In this document: positions 1 through 7,945 of the stretch, piece by piece
Layout: each line of letters begins with the position of its first letter
Position numbering within the stretch: position 1 is the first letter of the stretch
Assembly: GCA_948465625.1 (NCBI GenBank)
Contig: CAOJXM010000020.1
Span: 1 to 10,119 of the forward strand
Length of the DNA stretch: 10,119 bases
Direction: 5' to 3'
Source of the DNA: an uncultured Clostridium sp.
GTDB taxonomy: Bacteria > Bacillota > Clostridia > TANB77 > CAG-508
Notes under the pieces: generated by a model
What the model saw: only the letters and a program-made list of their open reading frames with translations
What the model was told of the DNA's origin: nothing
The model's database searches: none
Program-made: the position numbers and the translations under genes

Positions 1-300
1 CAAAAAGAATAACAAAAATAAATAAGAAAAGAAAAAAAGAATTAATATAAATTAAATTTATTAAAAAATTAGAATTAAGAAGTAACAAAAGATAAAAAAA
101 GAAAAATAATATAATAGTTAAATATAAAAAATCAAAATTAAAATCAAAATATATTCAAATAGAAATAAAAGAAAAATTTTTTTATGAATAAAAAACTAAT
201 TAAATAATTTTGAGTTTTATTAATTTATAATTAAAAAGTGAAATTTTAATTAAATACGAATAAAAGAAAAGAAAAAAAGTTAAAAAATAAGGAACCAAAT
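1..300. other. Gene-free, extremely AT-rich DNA
   Basis: By hand count 33 of these 300 bases are G or C (11%), far below the flanking coding DNA. All frames are short and low in complexity. I see no start codon with a ribosome binding site, no DnaA-box 9-mer and no GC-containing hairpin. Several short A/T near-repeats occur, such as two copies of ATCAAAAT around 130-150. It could be a spacer, a decayed region, or the flank of an upstream gene cut off by the window edge. Nothing in it supports a specific function. Confidence 0.7.
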
Positions 301-864
301 ACATATATTAGATTTCTAAAAATGAAACAAAACAAGATATGCAATATGACAAAAAAATATAATAATATTCAAAAAAACAGTCGAGGTCAAGAAAAGAAGT
401 TTTTTGCTCAAGGACAAATGGAGAAAAAGTTGATATTAAAAAAAGATAGAAACCAGAAATTGCATAATAAGCTTAAAACGATAAGGAAATAAAGGAGACA
501 GACAGTAGGAAAACAACATAGAACAAGAATGAAAATGGAAAATAATGAAAAGAAGAAAAGAAATAGAACAAAAATGAGTGTTATGTAAAACTAAAGCCGA
601 TAAAAAGAAGCTTTTATAAGCAAACAAATGTGAGAAAACAAAAAAGATTGATAATGAAAGAAGGAAAAATGTTAGGGACAACTAGAAAAAGGAAAAACAG
701 GAGAAATAGAAAATATACAAAACATAATTTGTTAACGATAGGTTATTAGGAAGATGCAAAGAAGAGAGAAAAAAGATGTTTGGAATGAAAAAGACAAAAA
801 AAGTTAAAGAAGAAGCAATATAAGTAAATGTAAAATAATGTAAGGAGAAGAAAGGAGATAAAAA
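301..864. other. Gene-free purine-rich leader upstream of the unknown gene
   Basis: The + strand is strongly purine-rich: for 481-840 I count 277 of 360 bases as A or G (77%). Long open frames on the - strand here are hydrophobic Phe/Ser/Leu strings that simply reflect poly-pyrimidine DNA and have no ribosome binding sites. Short + frames exist (322-492 and 654-749) but are lysine/arginine-rich and lack Shine-Dalgarno sequences. No clear sigma-A promoter could be placed before the gene at 865, and no terminator hairpin is visible. It may be a long untranslated leader, a degraded gene or a structural spacer. Confidence 0.6.
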
Positions 865-1629
865 ATGGAAATAAATAATCAAATATTAAATAATTCAAAA
901 ATAGAAAATGAAATAAATCATAATTTAAAATTAGAAAAAAATTTGGAAAATTATATAATTACACCAGAAAATCAGAAAAATTTTTTAGATACAACAATAG
1001 GAAAAACAATAAACTCAGTATTAAATATTGGATTAAAAATTTTATTACCAAATTTGATAGAAAATCAAGTAATTGATATAAAAGATACCATTATAAAATA
1101 TGGATTTAAGGAAGGAGTAAATAAAACAATTGATTCTGCAATTGATTTAGGAAAAAGTGCAATTGGAATAGCAACTGGAAAATTTGAAAACATTACACAA
1201 GTACAAAATGCAGTACAAAAAGGAGGAATTATAGATATTACTTCAGTGGCGATTGATACAGCATTAAAATATGCAAATAAATCAGGAATCTTACCAACAG
1301 AAATAACAAAAGTAATTAAAAAAGGAAAAAATGTAATTGTAGGTAATTTAGAAAATGAACTAGAAAAAGTATTAACCAAGCAAGTAAAAAGTATAGAAAA
1401 TATGAATCAATATTCAAGCAAGTGGAATGAATGTTATGAAAAACATGATTTCAAAGGTATGGAGAAAGAATATAAAAAAATCATAAAAGAACTAGCAAAC
1501 ATAGTACCATTAGAAAATACAATAAAACAAGCACGACAAATAGAGAATATCCATTTATTAATTAAAAACAATGGACAAGATTTCAATTTATCAAAAGAAC
1601 AAATCGAATTATCAAAAAAGTTCGCATAA
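865..1629 (+). CDS. Hypothetical protein of unknown family, 254 aa, upstream of gyrA
   Basis: I do not recognise this protein. The start is well supported: AAAGGAG at 851-857 lies 7 bases before the ATG. Residues 1-40 are Asn/Lys/Glu-rich and polar. Residues 41-70 are hydrophobic and amphipathic. Residues 85-145 form a Gly/Ala/Ile-rich stretch with regularly spaced small residues (GKSAIGIATGK, GGIIDITSVAIDTALK), suggesting packed amphipathic helices rather than a classical membrane span. Residues 160-225 are charged and likely helical or coiled-coil. The C-terminus is again Lys/Glu-rich. There is one cysteine (residue 190), no signal peptide, and no nucleotide-binding or metal-binding motif. 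It lies 91 bases before gyrA in the same direction, but gyrA has its own promoter in the gap, so a functional link is not shown. Base and codon use (A-ending codons) resembles gyrA. That it is a real gene is likely; its function is unknown. Confidence 0.8.
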   Translation: MEINNQILNNSKIENEINHNLKLEKNLENYIITPENQKNFLDTTIGKTINSVLNIGLKILLPNLIENQVIDIKDTIIKYGFKEGVNKTIDSAIDLGKSAIGIATGKFENITQVQNAVQKGGIIDITSVAIDTALKYANKSGILPTEITKVIKKGKNVIVGNLENELEKVLTKQVKSIENMNQYSSKWNECYEKHDFKGMEKEYKKIIKELANIVPLENTIKQARQIENIHLLIKNNGQDFNLSKEQIELSKKFA

Positions 1630-1654
1630 AGATAAGAAAATCAGTGATTTTTCC

Positions 1655-1683
1655 TTGCAAAATTTTCTTGATTACAGTATAAT
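1655..1683 (+). promoter_or_regulatory. Sigma-A-type promoter for gyrA
   Basis: The -35 element is TTGCAA (1655-1660), followed by an exact 17-base spacer and a perfect -10 TATAAT (1678-1683). Transcription should start near 1690, giving a leader of about 30 bases before the gyrA ATG at 1721. The position between the unknown gene and gyrA indicates that gyrA can be transcribed on its own. Confidence 0.8.
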
Positions 1684-1720
1684 TACAATGTAGAAAATTA
1701 AGAGAAAAGAGGTTAAAAAC

Positions 1721-4180
1721 ATGGAAAGACCAGGAGAAAAAATTATAGAAAGAGATATCGAAAATGAAATGAGAACATCCTATATTGACTACGCCATGAG
1801 TGTTATTGTTCAAAGAGCATTGCCAGATGTTAGAGATGGTTTAAAACCAGTACACAGAAGAATTTTATATGCGATGCATGAAGATGGAATAACATCAGAC
1901 AAACCATATAGAAAATGTGCTAATACGGTAGGATCTGTTTTAGGAAGATACCATCCACATGGTGATTCATCTGTATATGATGCAATGGTAAGAATGGCAC
2001 AAGATTTTTCATTAAGATATATGTTAATTGATGGACATGGAAATTTTGGGTCAATCGATGGTGATGGAGCAGCAGCAATGAGGTATACAGAGGCAAGAAT
2101 GGCTAAAATATCAAATTATATGTTAGCAGATATAGAAAAAAATACAGTAGATTTTATGCCAAACTATGATGATAGATTACAAGAGCCAAGTGTATTACCA
2201 GCAAGAATACCAGCATTATTAATAAATGGTTCTTCAGGAATTGCAGTAGGTATGGCAACCAATATACCACCACATAATTTAACAGAAGTAATTAATGGAA
2301 TTATAAAAATTATTGATGAAGACGATGTAACAGACGAACAATTAATGCAAGTAATCAAAGGACCAGATTTTCCAACAGAAGGTATTATATTAGGAAAAGA
2401 AGGAATTAAGGAAGCTTATACAACAGGAAGAGGAAAAATTACAGTAAGAGCAGAAGCAGAAATAGAAGAAATGACAGGAAACAAGCAAAGAATCATAGTA
2501 TCTTCTTTACCATATCAAGTAAACAAAGCAAGATTAATTGAAAATATTTCTCATTTAGTAAGAGATAAAAGAATAGAAGGAATTTCTGATTTAAGAGATG
2601 AATCTGATAGAGAAGAAAGAGTAAGAATTGTAATAGAATTAAAAAGAGATGCGAATCCTCAGGTTGTATTAAATCAATTATATAAAAATACACAAATGCA
2701 GGATACTTTTGGAATTATCATGTTAGCGTTAGTAAATGGAGAACCTAAAATTTTAACACTAAGACAGTGTATTGATAATTATTTGGACCATAGAAAAACA
2801 GTAGTATTAAGAAGAACACAATTTGAATTAGACAAAGCATTAGCAAGAGCACATATTTTAGAAGGATTAAAAATCGCTTTAGATAATATTGATGAAGTAA
2901 TTAATATTATACGTTCTTCTTATGATGATGCTAAAGAAAGATTAATGGAACGATTTGGCCTTTCTGATATTCAAGCACAAGCTATTTTAGATATGAGATT
3001 AAAAACACTATCAGGATTACAACGAGAAAAAATAGAAGAAGAATATGAAGAATTAATGAAATTAATTGAACATTTAAGAGAGATTCTTTCAAGCGAAAAA
3101 TTAGTATTTGAAATCATTAAAGAAGAATTAATCGAGATAAGAGATAAATTTGGAGATGAAAGAAAAACAAAAATAGTAGCAGCAGAAGGAGAAATCGATG
3201 TAGAAGACTTAATAAAAGAAGAGCAAACTGTAATTGCACTAACACATTTTGGGTATATTAAAAGAATGCCAATTGATACCTATAAGAGCCAAAGAAGAGG
3301 TGGAAAAGGAATTACAGGAATTGCAACGAGGGAAGAAGATTTTGTAAAACAAATCTTTACCGCCTCAACACATGATACCATTTTATTCTTTAGTAATAAA
3401 GGAAAATTATACAGATTAAGAGGATATGAAGTACCAGAAGCAGGAAGAACTGCAAAAGGAACAGCAATTGTTAATTTACTAAGCTTAGATAGTGGAGAAA
3501 AAATATCTGCTGTTATTCCAATTCAAAACTTTGCAGAAGGTAAATTCCTATTAATGGCAACTAAAAATGGATTAATTAAGAAAACAGCATTAACAGAATA
3601 TAACACAACAAGAAAAACAGGATTACAAGGAATTACCTTAAAAGAAGATGATGAACTAATTGGAGTACGATTGACCGATGGAGAAGATAATGTAGTATTA
3701 GTAACAAGTGAAGGTATGTGTATTACATTTGATGAAAAAGATGTACGTCCAATTGGTAGAGTAGCACAAGGTGTAATAGGAATCAGACTAGATAAAGATG
3801 ATCAAGTAATAGGTATGGAATCTATTATAACAGGAAGCAAAGCAACACTACTAGCTATTACAGAAAATGGATTTGGTAAAAGAACCGAATTAGATGAATA
3901 TAGAGTACAAGCAAGAGGTGGAAAAGGTGTAATCACTTACAAAATTACACCAAAAACAGGAAAAATTGTAGGAATTCGAATTACTACGCAAGAAGATGAT
4001 GTGATGATGATAACCGATACAGGAACCATTATTCGATTATCTGTAAAAGAAGTAAGTGTATTAGGAAGAGCAACACAAGGTGTAACATTAATGAGAACAA
4101 ATGATGGAGGAAAGGTTGTTAGTATTGAAACCATTAGTCCAGAAGAGAATGAAGAAATAGAACAGGAAGAACAAAAATAA
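1721..4180 (+). CDS. gyrA: DNA gyrase subunit A
   Basis: This is the breakage-reunion subunit of DNA gyrase, which with GyrB (not in the window) introduces negative supercoils using ATP. The protein is 819 residues, close to the Bacillus subtilis length. AAGAGG at 1707-1712 is 8 bases before the ATG. The catalytic tyrosine is Tyr122 in AAMRYTEARM, the same number as in E. coli. The quinolone-determining region reads HPHGDSSVYD, with Ser83 and Asp87 intact, so no classical resistance substitution is seen there. The coiled-coil/gate region spans roughly 365-490. The C-terminal DNA-wrapping beta-pinwheel follows, with a canonical GyrA box QRRGGKG at 524-530, which distinguishes it from ParC. A partial echo, QARGGKG, occurs at 730-736. 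The last 14 residues form an acidic tail. Third codon positions strongly favour A. Confidence 0.98.
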   Translation: MERPGEKIIERDIENEMRTSYIDYAMSVIVQRALPDVRDGLKPVHRRILYAMHEDGITSDKPYRKCANTVGSVLGRYHPHGDSSVYDAMVRMAQDFSLRYMLIDGHGNFGSIDGDGAAAMRYTEARMAKISNYMLADIEKNTVDFMPNYDDRLQEPSVLPARIPALLINGSSGIAVGMATNIPPHNLTEVINGIIKIIDEDDVTDEQLMQVIKGPDFPTEGIILGKEGIKEAYTTGRGKITVRAEAEIEEMTGNKQRIIVSSLPYQVNKARLIENISHLVRDKRIEGISDLRDESDREERVRIVIELKRDANPQVVLNQLYKNTQMQDTFGIIMLALVNGEPKILTLRQCIDNYLDHRKTVVLRRTQFELDKALARAHILEGLKIALDNIDEVINIIRSSYDDAKERLMERFGLSDIQAQAILDMRLKTLSGLQREKIEEEYEELMKLIEHLREILSSEKLVFEIIKEELIEIRDKFGDERKTKIVAAEGEIDVEDLIKEEQTVIALTHFGYIKRMPIDTYKSQRRGGKGITGIATREEDFVKQIFTASTHDTILFFSNKGKLYRLRGYEVPEAGRTAKGTAIVNLLSLDSGEKISAVIPIQNFAEGKFLLMATKNGLIKKTALTEYNTTRKTGLQGITLKEDDELIGVRLTDGEDNVVLVTSEGMCITFDEKDVRPIGRVAQGVIGIRLDKDDQVIGMESIITGSKATLLAITENGFGKRTELDEYRVQARGGKGVITYKITPKTGKIVGIRITTQEDDVMMITDTGTIIRLSVKEVSVLGRATQGVTLMRTNDGGKVVSIETISPEENEEIEQEEQK

Positions 4181-4203
4181 AATAAAAATAAAATTAGAAT
4201 AAA

Positions 4204-4250
4204 AAGAATTGTTATCCACAAAAGTAAATAAATTGTGAATAGCAATTCTT
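4204..4250. terminator. Bidirectional intrinsic terminator between gyrA and the dnaI-like gene
   Basis: The arms 4204-4221 and 4233-4250 form an 18-pair inverted repeat with two non-Watson-Crick positions (one is a G-U wobble when read on +, the other when read on -) around an 11-base loop. On + it is followed by CTATTTTATT, and on - by TTTTTATTCTAATTTTATT, so both RNAs carry a U-rich tail after the hairpin. It lies 24 bases past the gyrA stop and 23 bases past the stop of the opposing helicase-loader gene, where a shared terminator is expected for convergent genes. The left arm contains the exact 9-mer TTATCCACA (4212-4220). Confidence 0.85.
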
Positions 4251-4272
4251 CTATTTTATTCCAAAATGTGAA

Positions 4273-5277
4273 TTATACTTTCTTTTTAAAACGAATATCT
4301 TCTCCAAAAAACGGAAGAATATTATAATTACCAACAAGTCTAGAAACAATACGTTCATCATAATTTTTAAACAATTCATTCATGGTTAAATTGGTAGAGA
4401 TAATGGTTTTGGTAACAGAATGATTATTGTTTAACAATCTAGAATTAATAATATTAAACAATTCAGAAAATTTGGCACTGTTCATATGCTCTGTACCCAA
4501 GTCATCAATAATAAGTAAGTCAACTGTTAAAATATTATCACAAATATTCTTAACAGAAAGATTTTTTCCAAATCGATAATCTAAAATCATATCAAACATA
4601 ATAGGGGCTGTTTGATACAAAACCGTTTTTCCCATGTTCAAAACTTCATTTGCAATGCAATTGGATAAAAACGTTTTTCCTAAACCAGTATTACCCCTAA
4701 ATAATAAATTCTTTTCCGTTGGTTGTTCGAAGTTTTTTACAAACGATAAAGCTACCTCTTTAATAATTTGCATATTTTTTCGAGGTGAAATATTAGTTTT
4801 ATATAAACTTTCATTTATTTCATCTGAATAAAAATCTAAATTAAAATTAGCAAAAGTATCATTTTGTATATTTCCCATATTGGATTGGTTATAAGCAAGA
4901 TTAAAAAGTTTTTGCTTTAAACAGTTACACATTACATTACTATTATTTTCTAAGATAAAACCGGTATCTTCACAGATTGAGCATTCAAAACGAGGTGATA
5001 AATCTTGTACAGTAATATCTAGTTTTTTTAATAAATCTTGTTTTTTTTCTTTTAAACTTTCGATATTCTTTTGCAGAAGTGTTAAATGAGTAGAATCATT
5101 CGAAGCAAGAATCGATTTAGCAATCGAAATCGAAGTTTGTGCTAATTCTTCCTCAATTTTTTGTAATTCTGGAAATTTTTCATACAAATCTTCCTTTTTT
5201 CTTTCTGCTTTTAATAAAGCGAAGGTGCGTTTTGCATCATATTCTTGTAATAAAGTATTTAAAATAGAACGATTCAA
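4273..5277 (-). CDS. dnaI: DnaI/DnaC-like AAA+ helicase loader
   Basis: A 334-residue ATPase of the DnaC/DnaI/IstB family, which loads the replicative helicase onto DNA at initiation or restart. Residues 1-90 are helical and charged, as expected for a helicase-binding region. C99, C102, C117 and C119 form a probable zinc site (CSICEDTG...CNC). The AAA+ core has Walker A GNTGLGKT (195-202), Walker B LLIIDD (254-259), sensor-1 STN (294-296) and a conserved DERIVSRL segment near 307-314 that includes the likely arginine finger. It starts at TTG, because no in-frame ATG occurs before residue 134. A ribosome binding site matching AGGAGGTGA at 8 of 9 bases precedes the TTG. It is 11 bases downstream of the DnaB/DnaD-like gene, so the two are co-transcribed, as dnaB-dnaI are in B. 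subtilis. The symbol dnaI is assigned by analogy; clostridial annotations often call it dnaC. Confidence 0.9.
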   Translation of the reverse strand: MNRSILNTLLQEYDAKRTFALLKAERKKEDLYEKFPELQKIEEELAQTSISIAKSILASNDSTHLTLLQKNIESLKEKKQDLLKKLDITVQDLSPRFECSICEDTGFILENNSNVMCNCLKQKLFNLAYNQSNMGNIQNDTFANFNLDFYSDEINESLYKTNISPRKNMQIIKEVALSFVKNFEQPTEKNLLFRGNTGLGKTFLSNCIANEVLNMGKTVLYQTAPIMFDMILDYRFGKNLSVKNICDNILTVDLLIIDDLGTEHMNSAKFSELFNIINSRLLNNNHSVTKTIISTNLTMNELFKNYDERIVSRLVGNYNILPFFGEDIRFKKKV

Positions 5278-5281
5278 AACT

Positions 5282-5290
5282 TCACCCCCT
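5282..5290 (-). promoter_or_regulatory. Ribosome binding site fixing the TTG start of the dnaI-like gene
   Basis: On the - strand this reads AGGGGGTGA, 8 of 9 bases matching the ideal AGGAGGTGA. It ends 4 bases before the TTG at 5277-5275 and shares bases with the TAG stop of the upstream gene (5291-5289), which suggests translational coupling. Confidence 0.8.
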
Positions 5291-6263
5291 AATTAGACTG
5301 TGCCTGAATGGCATTAGAATACATAGCATCTAAATCTTCGTATTGTCTTTGCTCATAGTTGTTATAACTTTTCTTTTCTAATGCTTTTATATTTTTAGTT
5401 TTATTTTTCAAATCAATTAAAAACTGTTTTACTTCTTCAGCTGATTTTAAATTACGGTCGTACCAATCAGAGATAATCTTATAAATATAATCAAAACTAA
5501 AATTAGATTTTGAGGTTGTTTTCTTCAAAGCAAGTTCAATTACATCTAATCCATAAGAAAAATCTACCATCCATTTTTTGATATATTCTTCTTCATATTC
5601 TGTAAGATTTCTACTCAAACCTAATTTTTTAGTAATATCTTTTTTCATTTTATTTAACTTTTCCTGTTTTTGATAATACAAATCCAAATCATTAAAAGTA
5701 GTAATATGATTATTATACCAAGCCTCTGCAACCGTTTGAATATAATTTCGATGAAGAGCAGAACGTTCAAAGCAATAATTAAATAAAGCAATCATAACTT
5801 GCTCATCAAAATGATACTTCTTGAACCATAAATCAATATCGTGATACCAAGAAGGGGACATGATTCCTTGAAAAAAGGAATTATTAATATTTTCAATTGC
5901 ACTAGCACGATATTTGTTCTTATTGGTTTCCTCTGTATTAATAGCAGAAGAAAGACGTGGTTTATATAATTTATGAAGTTCCATTTCCTGAAGGTTATTT
6001 AAAATATAACCAGTATTTTTTTTCGTAATAACACCTAAATCTTCCCAATACTTCAAAGCATCTTGAATCGTTTTAAAATTCAAAGCAAGCTTTTTTGATA
6101 AATCGTTTACCTTAATATCTTTATTATATTTAGATAAAAATAAAATATATAAATATACCTTAATAAAATCACCATTTGACTCAGATAAATATTCCGTAAA
6201 AAATAAGTCAGAGATTGGTGTAGTAGAAAAAAGCATAGACATATCATTTTGTTCTAACTTCAT
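5289..6263 (-). CDS. DnaB/DnaD-family replication initiation protein
   Basis: The protein is 324 residues from the chosen start. Residues 30-95 form a winged-helix-type domain (DDBH1-like). Two DnaD C-terminal-type domains (DDBH2) follow, at roughly 125-190 and 215-275. Each ends with the family motif YxxxIxxxW or close to it: Tyr174/Val178/Trp182 and Tyr259/Ile263/Trp267. One DDBH1 and two DDBH2 domains is the architecture known for B. subtilis DnaB, the helicase co-loader, and not the single DDBH2 of DnaD. The neighbouring loader ATPase supports that role. A longer reading frame reaches an ATG at 6302, but the ATG at 6263 has AAGGGG 9 bases upstream, whereas the 6302 codon would lie only about 10 bases from the predicted transcription start. 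I leave the symbol empty because dnaB is used for a different protein in most bacteria. Confidence 0.85.
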   Translation of the reverse strand: MKLEQNDMSMLFSTTPISDLFFTEYLSESNGDFIKVYLYILFLSKYNKDIKVNDLSKKLALNFKTIQDALKYWEDLGVITKKNTGYILNNLQEMELHKLYKPRLSSAINTEETNKNKYRASAIENINNSFFQGIMSPSWYHDIDLWFKKYHFDEQVMIALFNYCFERSALHRNYIQTVAEAWYNNHITTFNDLDLYYQKQEKLNKMKKDITKKLGLSRNLTEYEEEYIKKWMVDFSYGLDVIELALKKTTSKSNFSFDYIYKIISDWYDRNLKSAEEVKQFLIDLKNKTKNIKALEKKSYNNYEQRQYEDLDAMYSNAIQAQSN

Positions 6264-6272
6264 AATCGATTT

Positions 6273-6278
6273 CCCCTT
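6273..6278 (-). promoter_or_regulatory. Ribosome binding site fixing the start of the DnaB/DnaD-like gene
   Basis: AAGGGG on the - strand lies 9 bases before the ATG at 6263. It favours this start over the upstream in-frame ATG at 6302, which has no such site. Confidence 0.7.
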
Positions 6279-6318
6279 ATAGCACTTAAAAATTATCATC
6301 ATTGGTTCATAATGTCAA

Positions 6319-6347
6319 ATTATATCATTTTATAAAAGTTATTTCAA
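6319..6347 (-). promoter_or_regulatory. Sigma-A-type promoter for the DnaB/DnaD-like and dnaI-like genes
   Basis: Read on the - strand, the -35 is TTGAAA (6347-6342), the spacer is exactly 17 bases, and the -10 is a perfect TATAAT (6324-6319) preceded by TGA, an extended -10. Transcription should start near 6312, about 50 bases before the ATG at 6263. This makes the two loader genes a unit of their own, separate from the oxidoreductase gene upstream. Confidence 0.85.
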
Positions 6348-6424
6348 TAACCAAACTTAGCATTTTAAAGAAACAATAAGAGCCACAAGGGAAAAAATTT
6401 TAAAATCAAAACAGATATTCTAAA

Positions 6425-7927
6425 CTATAAATCTAAATCCAATAACTTTAAATCATCGACACTAGGACTGTATAAAGACTTTCCATCAAAGCGAAAACGA
6501 GAACCATGACAAGGGCAATCCCATGTCTTTTCTAAATCATTCCAAGAAAGTTCACAACCAAGATGAGAGCAAACGGGTTTAATGGCATAAAACTTACCAT
6601 CTTTATCCTTATAAATACCAATCTTAGTTTTATTAATCTCTACAATCTTAGCAGAATTTTTAGTAATACTATCCAAAGTATCTTGAGGCACATTAAATTT
6701 ATCCATTACCAAAGAAGAAGTTGCTTGTTTTAACATGTTAACAAATTCTGTACCATTTTTAAGTGGGTGAAAACGAGTAGAAGAAAATACATCTTGATAA
6801 GGATTTTCTTTGCCCAAAATAGAGTTAGAAATAATCATAGCAGCAACATTAGAAGTAGTCATTCCCCACTTTTTAAAACCAGTAGCAACAAAACTATTCT
6901 TCCAAAGAGAAGAAAACTCACCAATATAAGGTAACTTATCTAAAGAAATACAATCTTGTGTTTGCCAGCGATATAAAACTTTTGCATCTGGAAAAACATT
7001 CTTAGCCAAATCTTCTAAAACTGTATAACAACTTGAAATATCTTCTTGCGTACCAACCTTATGATTCGAACCACCAATTAAAACAACACGCTTTTTATCA
7101 TTGGTAAGAGCTGTTCGAAAAGACATAATTGGTGCTTTTGTATTAATATACATACCATCAAAAGAAGAAGCTGTTTCAACAGCAATCAAATAAGAAGCCT
7201 CTTGATACATTTTTAAAAAATAAAAGCCAGGGGCATTAATGATAGGATAATGGCAAGCAAAAACAACATATTTAGAAGAAACAACATTATTTTTCGTATA
7301 AATATGATAAGAATCTACCTCTTTTTTGACATCATACACTTTAGAATTTTCATAAATAAGGCCATGATTCTTTTTGATACAACCAACTAATCCCATTACA
7401 TATTTTAAAGAATTAAACTGAGCTTGATTAGGAAATTGAATGGCAGACAAACATTTCATAGGAAGAGGAATGGTATCAACCAAATTGGCATCAAAACCTA
7501 AAGAATTAACAGCCAAAACTTCATGTTTTATCTTAAGAACTTCTTCTTCTAAATCCGTAAAAACATAGTTGTTACAAACTTCAAAATCGCAATCGATTTT
7601 TTCTGTATCAATAATATTTTTTATATTAGAAATTGCTTCTAAATTAGCATCTAAATACCCCTTTGCTAAATCATGCGAAAAAGTATTGATTAAATAATCA
7701 TAAAAAAGTCCATGTTGAGCCGTAATTTTAGCAGTCGTATTACCAGTAGCATGATGGCAAAGATAATCTCTTTCTAAAATACATACTTTTAAACCAGCCT
7801 TTGACAATTCATAAGCAGTAGAAATGCCAGTAATACCACCACCAATCACACAGACATCTACTTCAATATCTTTTTCTAAAGGTGTAAAATTAAAATCTGG
7901 AACAGAATCTAACCATAAAGAACTCAT
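6425..7927 (-). CDS. FAD-dependent oxidoreductase with C-terminal Rieske [2Fe-2S] domain (YhfW-like)
   Basis: A 500-residue fusion protein. The N-terminal part is a DAO-type FAD enzyme: DVCVIGGGITGISTAYELSK has the Rossmann GxGxxG at 29-34, followed about 20 residues later by the acidic Glu (LERD) that binds the FAD ribose. The C-terminal domain holds a complete Rieske motif: Cys453-x-His455 and Cys471-x-x-His474 as cluster ligands, with extra Cys458 and Cys473 in the disulfide positions typical of CxHLGC...CPCHGS proteins. The same order and size are known for B. subtilis YhfW, whose substrate is, to my knowledge, not established. No signal peptide or Tat motif is seen, so it is probably cytoplasmic. 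The start is the ATG with AGGAGG 7 bases upstream, not the longer in-frame ATG at 8041 that would overlap rlmH. It follows rlmH by 73 bases on the same strand and may be read from the murA-walJ-rlmH operon. Confidence 0.88.
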   Translation of the reverse strand: MSSLWLDSVPDFNFTPLEKDIEVDVCVIGGGITGISTAYELSKAGLKVCILERDYLCHHATGNTTAKITAQHGLFYDYLINTFSHDLAKGYLDANLEAISNIKNIIDTEKIDCDFEVCNNYVFTDLEEEVLKIKHEVLAVNSLGFDANLVDTIPLPMKCLSAIQFPNQAQFNSLKYVMGLVGCIKKNHGLIYENSKVYDVKKEVDSYHIYTKNNVVSSKYVVFACHYPIINAPGFYFLKMYQEASYLIAVETASSFDGMYINTKAPIMSFRTALTNDKKRVVLIGGSNHKVGTQEDISSCYTVLEDLAKNVFPDAKVLYRWQTQDCISLDKLPYIGEFSSLWKNSFVATGFKKWGMTTSNVAAMIISNSILGKENPYQDVFSSTRFHPLKNGTEFVNMLKQATSSLVMDKFNVPQDTLDSITKNSAKIVEINKTKIGIYKDKDGKFYAIKPVCSHLGCELSWNDLEKTWDCPCHGSRFRFDGKSLYSPSVDDLKLLDLDL

Positions 7928-7934
7928 AAAAAAA

Positions 7935-7940
7935 CCTCCT
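7935..7940 (-). promoter_or_regulatory. Ribosome binding site fixing the oxidoreductase start
   Basis: A perfect AGGAGG on the - strand, separated by seven T residues from the ATG at 7927. It excludes the 38-residue hydrophobic extension offered by the upstream in-frame ATG at 8041. Confidence 0.85.
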
Positions 7941-7945
7941 AGTAA

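Noticed and set aside
322..492. Small + frame of 56 codons (Lys/Gln-rich), with an internal ATG at 346
   Set aside because: There is no ribosome binding site before either ATG, composition is that of the surrounding A-rich DNA, and stops are rare by chance where T is scarce.
654..749. Short basic + frame of 31 codons (Lys/Arg-rich)
   Set aside because: No ribosome binding site is well placed, it is very short, and it has the same purine-driven composition as its surroundings.
1..864. Chromosomal origin (oriC)
   Set aside because: The region is AT-rich and near gyrA, but I found no DnaA boxes in it and no dnaA, dnaN or rpmH in the window.
436..882. Two adjacent - strand frames rich in Phe, Ser and Leu that look like membrane proteins
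   Set aside because: They are the complement of polypurine DNA, lack ribosome binding sites, and one overlaps the start of the gene at 865.
1634..1669. Possible terminator after the unknown gene (AAAATC/GATTTT or AAGAAAAT/ATTTTCTT pairings)
   Set aside because: The stems are short and almost pure A/T, have no good U-tail, and overlap the gyrA promoter.
6353..6424. Terminator for the oxidoreductase gene
   Set aside because: Only an A/T palindrome (ATTTTAAAAT) followed by T residues was found; with no GC in the stem I could not support an intrinsic terminator, although one would be expected here.
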